DNA of 19,631 nt from an uncultured Peptococcaceae bacterium (lineage in GTDB: Bacteria > Bacillota > Desulfitobacteriia > Desulfitobacteriales > Syntrophobotulaceae): the NCBI GenBank assembly GCA_937892995.1, contig CALBJS010000008.1:1-19631 (forward strand). The letters run 5' to 3'. The notes under the pieces were generated by a model. That model did no database searches. It was not told the origin of the DNA and was given only the letters and a program-made list of their open reading frames with translations. The position numbers were made by a program, and so were the translations under genes. Shown here piece after piece: positions 14,279 through 19,631 of the stretch (within the stretch, counting starts at the first letter, position 1; every line of letters starts with the position of its first letter).

Positions 14279-14833
14279 TCAGTTATAATTATTCATGGCT
14301 TCGTTTCCTAGACCTTGAAGCCAGAGAAAAACAGCCTTATTGGCCTGTTCTAAAGCTTCCTCTATAATTTTATCCTCTTCTTTATTAAAAGAGGATAACA
14401 CGTGGTTAATAACATCCCATTGTTCTTGAGGCCTTCCCACGCCGATCTTAAGTCGCCAAAAATCCTGAGTACCCAATTCTTCGATGATCGATTTCAACCC
14501 TTTGTGTCCACCCGCACTCCCTTTGGCTCGGATACGGATCTTCCCTAAAGGTAAATCCATATCATCATGGATAACTAGGATATCCTTACTCGCTATTTTA
14601 TAATAGTTAACCAATTGGCCTACCGCCAAGCCACTGAGGTTCATATAGGTATAAGGCTTCAACAAAAAAAACCTGTTTTCCTTTAGTCTTCCTTCGGCAA
14701 TTTTCCCACGAAAGTCATTGCGGTAGGCATATCCTTTTTCTTTAACAAGAATATCTAAAAGCCTAAATCCTACATTATGTTTCGTTCGGCTATATTTCAA
14801 GCCCGGGTTCCCCAAACCAATGACAGCTTTCAT
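14279..14833 (-). CDS. pth: Peptidyl-tRNA hydrolase
   Basis: Pth cleaves the ester bond of peptidyl-tRNAs that drop off ribosomes, recycling tRNA. The 184-residue length is typical. Conserved elements are GLGNPG (with Asn9), KHNVGF with the catalytic His19, KPYTYMNLSG, the HDDMDLPLGKIR segment with the catalytic Asp, and GSAGGHKGLKSI. The ATG at 14833 has AAGGAG 5 bases upstream. It lies upstream of fin and mfd on the same strand. In B. subtilis ctc precedes pth; here the neighbour is a divergent PRC-barrel gene 98 bases away. Confidence 0.98.
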   Translation of the reverse strand: MKAVIGLGNPGLKYSRTKHNVGFRLLDILVKEKGYAYRNDFRGKIAEGRLKENRFFLLKPYTYMNLSGLAVGQLVNYYKIASKDILVIHDDMDLPLGKIRIRAKGSAGGHKGLKSIIEELGTQDFWRLKIGVGRPQEQWDVINHVLSSFNKEEDKIIEEALEQANKAVFLWLQGLGNEAMNNYN

Positions 14834-14888
14834 ATTTTCTCCTTACCGGCATATTCTCCTTGCCACGCGAATAGATTTGAACGAGAGA

Positions 14889-14916
14889 AGTATGTCTCCC
14901 TTGCGAATTTTATCAA
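14889..14916 (-). promoter_or_regulatory. Candidate promoter for pth
   Basis: The minus strand shows TTGATA (14916-14911), a 16-base spacer and CATACT (14894-14889), a fair sigma-A match. It sits in the 98-base divergent region shared with the PRC-barrel gene, overlapping that gene's leader. I found no clear plus-strand promoter there. Confidence 0.35.
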
Positions 14917-14931
14917 AAAGGAGGAAGAAAT

Positions 14932-15636
14932 ATGCTGCCCAGCAAAAAATTTTTATCCTTACCCATTATTTCCCTAAAGGAAGGTCAACAGATCGGATTT
15001 GTGCGGAACTTAGTCATCGATCCTCGAGCTAAAGCTGTAGCGGCATTAATAGTTGACCCTAAAGGATTCTTTAAAGAGCAACGAATCATTCCCTTTAATA
15101 GGGTAGTCAGTATTGGCGAAAACGCCATCACTGTCAGTACAGAAAGTCAGGTCGAAAAAGCCACTAGTTTACCGGATATTCTTGAACTGCTCAAGGAAAA
15201 GGCAGCAATCATAGGAATTAAAGTCATGACCACTAATGGGAAAGCCCTCGGGATAATAGATGAATTTTATATCGATCTTGAAGATGGCAGTATCTCTAGT
15301 CTAGACATTTCCGATGGAAAATTTGAAGGTCTTTTTAACGGCAAGGCAAGGCTAAAAGCCGATGAGATATTAACCATCGGTTTTGATGTTGTCATTGTGA
15401 CCAAGGACTGCGACGAAAGAATGGAACTATTTAATAAGGGAATTAACGAGAACTTCAAATCCTTCCTCCAAACCGCTTCCAACAAAGCAGTAGAAAAGAG
15501 TCATAAACTTAATGACTACTGGAAAAGCAGAAGAAATAAGGAAGTCGAAAATGAAGGGTTTACCCATGAGGAACCCTCTTGTTCTGAGGTATCAGAACAA
15601 AGAAATGAAAATGATAATACCAAGCTAACTAAATAA
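14932..15636 (+). CDS. Double PRC-barrel domain protein
   Basis: This is the only plus-strand gene in the window. The 234-residue protein appears to carry two PRC-barrel folds, beta-rich modules known from RimM and photosynthetic reaction centres: about residues 5-75 (ISLKEGQQIGFVRNLVIDPR) and about 85-155 (GIKVMTTNGKALGIIDEFYI, then DLEDGSISSLDISDGKFEGL). A long charged tail follows (about 165-234). No signal peptide or membrane helix is visible. The start is ATG at 14932 with AAGGAGG 7 bases upstream. Its stop lies 12 bases inside the prs coding end (convergent overlap). It occupies the place ctc has in Bacillus, but on the opposite strand. Related Firmicutes proteins are largely uncharacterised; the specific role is unknown. 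Confidence 0.88.
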   Translation: MLPSKKFLSLPIISLKEGQQIGFVRNLVIDPRAKAVAALIVDPKGFFKEQRIIPFNRVVSIGENAITVSTESQVEKATSLPDILELLKEKAAIIGIKVMTTNGKALGIIDEFYIDLEDGSISSLDISDGKFEGLFNGKARLKADEILTIGFDVVIVTKDCDERMELFNKGINENFKSFLQTASNKAVEKSHKLNDYWKSRRNKEVENEGFTHEEPSCSEVSEQRNENDNTKLTK

Positions 15637-16566
15637 CTTGCTAACCGAGAGATCTTCATGAATCCGAACAATGGCTTCTCCTAAGAGGGGGGCAACAGAA
15701 AGAACTTTTAACTTGCTATTTGGCTTATCTTTTTCCAAGGGTATGGTGTTGGTAACCACGACTTCTTTAATAACTGATTTTTCTAACCTTTCCACCGCAG
15801 GTCCGGAAAGAACCGGATGGGTACAGCAAGCATACACCTCAGTCGCACCTTTCTCCATTAATACAGCCGCCGCTTGGGTTATAGTTCCGGCCGTATCGAT
15901 AATGTCATCGATAAGTACGGCAGTCTTTCCTTCTAATTCACCGATCACATGCATGATCTCCGAAACATTAGGTTCGGGACGGCGCTTATCGACAATGGCC
16001 AAAGAAGCTCCGATTCGTTCAGCAAAATTCCTAGCTCTGGCCCCCCCGCCAATGTCAGGGGAAACTACACAGATATCTTTTAGTTTTTTCCCTTGAAAAT
16101 ATTCCGCGAGAATGGGTACCCCTGGCAAATGATCCACGGGGATATCGAAAAACCCTTGAATAGCAGGGGCGTGAAGATCCATGGCCACCAGACGATCGGC
16201 TCCCGCCGTTGTTACGATGTTAGCAATCAGCTTAGCTGTAATTGGTTCTCTAGCTCTAGCCTTTCTTTCCTGCCGGGCATATCCGTAATAAGGAACAACC
16301 GCAGTAATGCGATAAGCTGATGCCCTTCGAAGGGCATCCATAAGGATCAAGAGTTCCATTATGCTATCATTAGTTGGTTTACAGGTAGGTTGGACCACAA
16401 AGACATCTGCACCCCTGACACTTTCATTGATGCCTATGCTTATTTCTCCATCCTGGAATGTTTTAACCTTAGCTTCCCCTAAGGAAATCCCCAAGTAATC
16501 AGCGATTTCTTGAGCCAATTCTTTGTTCGAGTTTCCGCAGAAAATTTTTAGTTCTCTTGTAGCCAT
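15625..16566 (-). CDS. prs: Ribose-phosphate pyrophosphokinase (PRPP synthetase)
   Basis: Prs makes PRPP from ribose 5-phosphate and ATP for purine, pyrimidine, NAD, His and Trp synthesis. The 313-residue protein has FCGNSNKELAQ near the N-terminus, the PYYGYARQERKARAREPI loop, the catalytic-flexible-loop region, DLHAPAIQGFF and the PRPP-binding motif LIDDIIDTAGTI. I start it at ATG 16566, preceded by AGGGGGA in range; the longer reading from 16656 would run back into glmU. It lies 10 bases after the glmU stop and is clearly in one operon with glmU, as in Bacillus. The last 12 bases overlap the convergent PRC-barrel gene. Confidence 0.98.
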   Translation of the reverse strand: MATRELKIFCGNSNKELAQEIADYLGISLGEAKVKTFQDGEISIGINESVRGADVFVVQPTCKPTNDSIMELLILMDALRRASAYRITAVVPYYGYARQERKARAREPITAKLIANIVTTAGADRLVAMDLHAPAIQGFFDIPVDHLPGVPILAEYFQGKKLKDICVVSPDIGGGARARNFAERIGASLAIVDKRRPEPNVSEIMHVIGELEGKTAVLIDDIIDTAGTITQAAAVLMEKGATEVYACCTHPVLSGPAVERLEKSVIKEVVVTNTIPLEKDKPNSKLKVLSVAPLLGEAIVRIHEDLSVSKLFS

Positions 16567-16576
16567 AATTATCCCC

Positions 16577-17938
16577 CTACTTGTCTTTAGTCGTCTGCCA
16601 GTTTTCGATAATTTTTTGCTGTGACCTTTCCACGGCGAGTGCCCTATCCGGGACATCCTTAGTTATTGTCGAGCCTGCACCGATAACGGCCCCTTTTCCG
16701 ATTTTAACGGGTGCGACAAAGTTCGTATTACTGCCAACGAAAGCTTTATCCCCGATGATTGTACCATACTTTCCCCGGCCATCGTAGTTACAAGTAATAG
16801 TACCGGCTCCAATATTAACATTTTTACCTACGGTTGAATCACCGATATAACTGAGATGTGGGACTTTAGAGCCTTCTTCAATCTTACTATTCTTTATTTC
16901 CACAAAGTCTCCCACTTTTACTCCCTTTCCTAGGACCGTTCCCGGTCTTAGGTAAGCAAACGGACCAACAACTGAATTTTCTCCAATTACTGACTGTCGA
17001 GCTATGGAGTTCTCTACCTGACATCCCTTGTGACAGTTGCAATTAATTAATGTTGTTCCAGGTCCGATAGTAGCTCCTTCTTCAATCCGGGTATTACCCT
17101 TAATCAGAGTGAAGGGGTGGATAACTACATCTTTATTCAATACGGCCTGAGTGTCTATGAAAACCGACGAAGGGTTTATAATAGTTACACCCTCCATCAT
17201 CCAAAATTTGCGGACTCGATCATAAAGTATCTCCTCGGCCTCGGCCAGTTGGACACGGTTATTGATCCCCAAAGCTTCGGTCGAATCTACTGTGCACAAG
17301 GTTTCAATCTTTTCTCCTAAGGAAATTAAGAGCTTAAAAACATCGGTAAGGTAATATTCCCCCTGAACATTTTGGGGAGTAATCTTTCCTAAAGCCGACT
17401 TTAAACAGGCCCCTCGAAAACAGTATGTACCCGTATTTATTTCTTTAATCTCTTTTTGCTTAAGATCAGCATCTTTTTCTTCTACTATTCCTTGGAAAAG
17501 ACCCTTATCCTTTATTATCCTCCCATAGCCGAAAGGATTCGTCATCATAGCAGTTAACACTGTTGCCGCAGCCCCGGAATTTTCATGTAACTCCAGCAGA
17601 GCTTTAAGAGTTTCCTCAGATAGAAGGGGTTGATCCCCACTTAAAACTAATACCTGACTTTCATCTTGAAGCCAAGGTACGGACTGAATCAAGGCATGCC
17701 CCGTACCTAATTGCTGTTCCTGAACTACAACTCTCGACCTTTCCGTCACATGGTTGGCAACTATCTCTCGGCCATGACCGACGACCGTTAATACTTCTTT
17801 AATACCTAGCTTTTGTACCTTTTCCAGGACATAATCAATTAGAGGTCGCCCTGCCATTTGATGCATAACTTTAGGGAGTTCCGACTTCATACGAGTTCCT
17901 TTACCTGCCGCTAAGATAACTGCTGTAAATTGAGGCAT
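16577..17938 (-). CDS. glmU: Bifunctional GlmU (GlcN-1-P acetyltransferase / GlcNAc-1-P uridyltransferase)
   Basis: GlmU makes UDP-GlcNAc for peptidoglycan and wall polymers. The 453-residue protein has the N-terminal pyrophosphorylase domain (about 1-225) with LAAGKGTRM, VSGDQPLL and YYLTDVF. The left-handed beta-helix acetyltransferase (about 250-445) has hexapeptide repeats, NCNCHKG, FAYLRPGTVLGKGVKVGDFV, HLSYIGDS and NIGAGTITCNYDG. The length is normal. I chose ATG 17938, where the protein begins MPQFTAVILAAG. The ribosome site AGGAGG is rather far, about 12-13 bases upstream. An in-frame ATG at 17986 would add MNRKRKNNPVGGFRKN and is less likely. A promoter at 17999-18028 precedes it, and prs follows in the same operon. 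Confidence 0.97.
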   Translation of the reverse strand: MPQFTAVILAAGKGTRMKSELPKVMHQMAGRPLIDYVLEKVQKLGIKEVLTVVGHGREIVANHVTERSRVVVQEQQLGTGHALIQSVPWLQDESQVLVLSGDQPLLSEETLKALLELHENSGAAATVLTAMMTNPFGYGRIIKDKGLFQGIVEEKDADLKQKEIKEINTGTYCFRGACLKSALGKITPQNVQGEYYLTDVFKLLISLGEKIETLCTVDSTEALGINNRVQLAEAEEILYDRVRKFWMMEGVTIINPSSVFIDTQAVLNKDVVIHPFTLIKGNTRIEEGATIGPGTTLINCNCHKGCQVENSIARQSVIGENSVVGPFAYLRPGTVLGKGVKVGDFVEIKNSKIEEGSKVPHLSYIGDSTVGKNVNIGAGTITCNYDGRGKYGTIIGDKAFVGSNTNFVAPVKIGKGAVIGAGSTITKDVPDRALAVERSQQKIIENWQTTKDK

Positions 17939-17998
17939 ATTCTTTCTAAACCCTCCTACCGGATTGTTCTTTCGTTTCCTGTTCATTAACCACTTCTT

Positions 17999-18028
17999 AT
18001 TATAACGAATTTCACCATGAAAAAACAA
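17999..18028 (-). promoter_or_regulatory. Candidate sigma-A promoter for glmU-prs
   Basis: The minus strand has a perfect TATAAT (18004-17999) 18 bases after TTGTTT (18028-18023). The start would be near 17992, leaving a leader of about 54 bases. Just upstream three copies of TTTTATAC (plus strand, 18034-18058) form an AT-rich tract that could act as an UP-like element. Confidence 0.5.
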
Positions 18029-18115
18029 AAATATTTTATACTTTTATACTTTTTATACTTAAAAACAATTGAGAAAACATTATTCCTAATTTCAAGTAAG
18101 GAAAAATCACACAAA

Positions 18116-18142
18116 AAAGAGACCTCCTATAATGGTCTCTTT
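18116..18142 (-). terminator. Intrinsic terminator of spoVG
   Basis: On the minus strand perfect 9-base arms AAAGAGACC/GGTCTCTTT enclose a 9-base loop and run into a T tract. It lies about 40 bases after the spoVG stop and separates spoVG from glmU. Confidence 0.88.
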
Positions 18143-18181
18143 ATAATTATCTTATAAACAGTACTCATATATTATGGTCGT

Positions 18182-18439
18182 CTATTCCATGCTTTTACCG
18201 TACTCTTCCAGCACTTTTGTCTGGATCTTTTCTCTTGCCGCAGATGAAATCGGGTGAGCAATATCGCGAAAATCCCCTTCCGGCGTCTTACGACTAGGCA
18301 TTGCCACGAATAAACCATTAGTGCCCTCAACTACTTTAACATCGTGGACAACAAACTCGTTGTCAAATGTTACTGATACCACTGCTTTCATCTTGCCTTC
18401 GGCATTCACCTTACGGACTCTAACATCAGTAATTTCCAT
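18182..18439 (-). CDS. spoVG: SpoVG, RNA-binding regulator
   Basis: SpoVG is a small conserved protein that affects septation in sporulating Bacillus and binds nucleic acid in other Gram-positives. The 85-residue product is very close to the family: MEITDVRVRKV, then FVVHDVKVVEGTNGLFVAMP, SRKTPEGDFRDIAHPI and a C-terminal helix. I start it at ATG 18439, because the family begins ME-TDVR and GGTGGTGAT lies 7 bases upstream. The in-frame GTG codons further up overlap that site. It has a sigma-H-type promoter and a terminator of its own. A 15-codon leader ORF with a better ribosome site overlaps its start. Confidence 0.98.
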   Translation of the reverse strand: MEITDVRVRKVNAEGKMKAVVSVTFDNEFVVHDVKVVEGTNGLFVAMPSRKTPEGDFRDIAHPISSAAREKIQTKVLEEYGKSME

Positions 18440-18473
18440 TCTGAGTATCACCACCCTTCCCTTCTGCCTGCAT
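18426..18473 (-). CDS. Possible 15-residue leader ORF overlapping the spoVG start
   Basis: ATG at 18473 has a near-perfect AAGGAGG (core GGAGG at 18483-18479) 5 bases upstream and encodes MQAEGKGGDTQNGNY before TGA at 18428-18426. It overlaps the spoVG start in another frame by 14 bases. The arrangement suggests translational coupling or competition for initiation. It may be a chance ORF; the main evidence is the strength of its ribosome site compared with that of spoVG. Confidence 0.4.
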   Translation of the reverse strand: MQAEGKGGDTQNGNY

Positions 18474-18490
18474 CAAAACCTCCTTCCTTT

Positions 18491-18518
18491 ATTCTCTATC
18501 TGGCAAAAAACTCCTTCT
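18491..18518 (-). promoter_or_regulatory. Sigma-H-type promoter of spoVG
   Basis: On the minus strand GAAGGAGTTT contains AGGA at 18515-18512, and AGAGAATAA contains GAAT at 18494-18491, with 17 bases between AGGA and GAAT. Both boxes fit the sigma-H consensus (RnAGGAwww and RnnGAATww). The spacing is the same as I recall for the B. subtilis spoVG promoter, a classical sigma-H target. Confidence 0.72.
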
Positions 18519-18561
18519 TTTTAAAGAAAATATTTTTATCTAGGTCTAATTCTAACGTATT

Positions 18562-19368
18562 TTAAAGTTTCTTAGCCTTTATAATGGTTTTCCCGGAAGA
18601 AGAGTCAATTCCCATAAACTGGAGAAGGGCTAGATATTCGTTAACTAACCTAGAGGTATTCCAAACAGCATCCTCCATCAACATCCCAAGTCCTACCACT
18701 TCAGCGTCAAATTCCTGCATAAGGTTAATAATCCCCTTGGCTGTTCCTCCGGCCTTAATGAAGTCATCGATAATTAATACTTTTTTTCCTGTTTCAAGAG
18801 CTCTTCGGGCTAAGGACATAGTTTGGATTCTCTTCGAAGAACCGGATATATAATTAATACTTACCGAAGAACCTTCGGTAACCTTGTTACCATGGCGGAC
18901 GATTATTGCCGGTATCCCTAGGGAGTCAGCTGTCATCAGGGCTAGGGGAATACCTTTAGTTTCAACTGTTGCTACTACTTCAGGTCTTTTTTGCCTGAAA
19001 ATACCGGCAAATATTAACCCCAATGGTCTAACTATGGCCGGATCATAAAGAAGATCAGCCATATAGAGAAAACCACCCGGAAGTATCCTCTCCTTCACAC
19101 TTAAGGTTTCAGCCAAGTTTTCTAAGAATTGCTCTGCTGCTTCTTTAGGAATACTAGGGATAAATTTCACTCCACCTGCCGACCCGGACACAGTTTCTAA
19201 AGAACCCTTACCGGTCATATGTAAAGTTTCTCTAATTGCCACCAGGTCCTCACTAATCGTAGATTTGGCAGAATTAAAACGGTCAGCAAAAAAACCCAAA
19301 GGCAAAAGCTCATTGGGACGAGATAAGAGGATCTCTGTTAAGGCAATCATTCTTTCTGTTTTTTTCAT
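18562..19368 (-). CDS. purR: PurR-type purine operon repressor
   Basis: PurR represses purine synthesis and related genes and is relieved by PRPP. The 268-residue protein has an N-terminal winged-helix domain (about 1-72, with ERMIALTEILLSRPNELLPL and SAKSTISEDLVAIRETL) and a C-terminal phosphoribosyltransferase-like domain with the PRPP motif VLIIDDFIKAGGTAKGI (about residues 196-212). It lacks catalysis in the known family. The ATG at 19368 has AAAGAG 8 bases upstream, a modest site. It is preceded by a GntR-type regulator and followed by spoVG with its own promoter. I could not identify PurBox operators with confidence. Confidence 0.96.
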   Translation of the reverse strand: MKKTERMIALTEILLSRPNELLPLGFFADRFNSAKSTISEDLVAIRETLHMTGKGSLETVSGSAGGVKFIPSIPKEAAEQFLENLAETLSVKERILPGGFLYMADLLYDPAIVRPLGLIFAGIFRQKRPEVVATVETKGIPLALMTADSLGIPAIIVRHGNKVTEGSSVSINYISGSSKRIQTMSLARRALETGKKVLIIDDFIKAGGTAKGIINLMQEFDAEVVGLGMLMEDAVWNTSRLVNEYLALLQFMGIDSSSGKTIIKAKKL

Positions 19369-19445
19369 ACTATCATCTCTTTAACTATACTCTTTTAATC
19401 TTTTAATCTTTTACATTTTGCAACCAAAAAAGCTATTCAAAGTTT

Positions 19446-19631
19446 CTAACTCTTTGCTGAAGTTTCTCTTAAGGCCTCGAACATGATGTTGGCGGCATTT
19501 TCAATATGGGCGGTAGCTAAGGTCTGAGCCTCTTCCACATCGTGGCGAGCAATGGCATCCGCAATCGCACGATGTTCCTGGATGGCATACTTAAGCCTGC
19601 CGGGAACCGCGAGTGAAGTAGCCCTAAATCT
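19446..19631 (-). CDS. GntR/FadR-family transcriptional regulator, C-terminal end only
   Basis: An open frame enters from the window edge and ends at TAG 19448-19446, giving the last 61 residues of a protein. They are helical and fit the end of an FCD ligand-binding domain: YAIQEHRAIADAIARHDVEE, then AQTLATAHIENAANIMFEAL. The His in QEHRAI and the His in AHIENA are placed like metal or ligand contacts in that family. The DNA-binding N-terminus is outside the window. Regulators of this type are commonly found next to purR in related Clostridia, as I recall. What it senses cannot be told from this fragment. Confidence 0.82.
   Translation of the reverse strand, partial: RFRATSLAVPGRLKYAIQEHRAIADAIARHDVEEAQTLATAHIENAANIMFEALRETSAKS

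Noticed and set aside
15671..16320. Plus-strand open frames opposite prs
   Set aside because: They are complementary to a highly conserved gene and show no initiation signals.

Overview
The window is chromosomal core sequence from a low-GC, endospore-forming Gram-positive bacterium of the class Clostridia. The gene set resembles the Desulfosporosinus/Desulfitobacterium (Peptococcaceae-type) group; that placement is an inference from gene order and protein flavour, not from a search. Almost everything is on the minus strand, so transcription runs from position 19631 towards 1. Read that way the order is: a GntR/FadR-type regulator (3' end only), purR, spoVG, glmU, prs, a PRC-barrel gene on the opposite strand, pth, a tiny fin-like gene, mfd, a PrsA/SurA-like lipoprotein foldase, spoVT, mazG, hup, rqcP (yabO), yabP, yabQ, a stand-alone sigma-region-4 HTH gene, divIC, spoIIE, tilS and ftsH (5' part only). 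This is the purR-to-ftsH neighbourhood known from Bacillus subtilis, with some genes missing (ctc, yabM, yabR, hpt, the tRNA pair before spoIIE) and others inserted (PRC-barrel, foldase, hup, sigma-4-like gene).

Region by region: 19631-16577 holds regulation and precursor supply (PurR, SpoVG, UDP-GlcNAc from GlmU, then PRPP from Prs). 16566-10395 holds Prs, the lone plus-strand PRC-barrel gene whose 3' end overlaps prs, and the pth-fin-mfd group (translation recycling, sporulation sigma control, transcription-coupled repair). 10287-7129 holds the foldase, SpoVT and MazG. 7041-4637 holds HU, a 335-base gap with an unusual 91-base perfect direct repeat plus a long inverted repeat, then rqcP-yabP-yabQ and the sigma-4-like/divIC pair. 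4339-24 holds SpoIIE, TilS and FtsH.

Sporulation is a clear theme (SpoVG, Fin, SpoVT, YabP, YabQ, SpoIIE). Several promoters can be read directly: a sigma-H-type promoter before spoVG, a sigma-G-like one before spoVT, and a spoIIE promoter whose consensus -35 and -10 boxes are 21 bases apart, the spacing described for the Spo0A-driven spoIIE promoter of B. subtilis.

The first 23 bases are not biological. They match the end of the Illumina TruSeq universal adapter apart from one missing base. The nearby stop codon in ftsH comes from a one-base excess in a G run at 38-42. I saw no mobile-element protein, CRISPR array, tRNA or rRNA. I found no clearly new multi-gene system. The best candidates for new biology are the repeat module at 6463-6704, the sigma-4-like gene joined to divIC, the very short Fin homologue, the cut-down methylase half of MazG, and a leader ORF overlapping the spoVG start.
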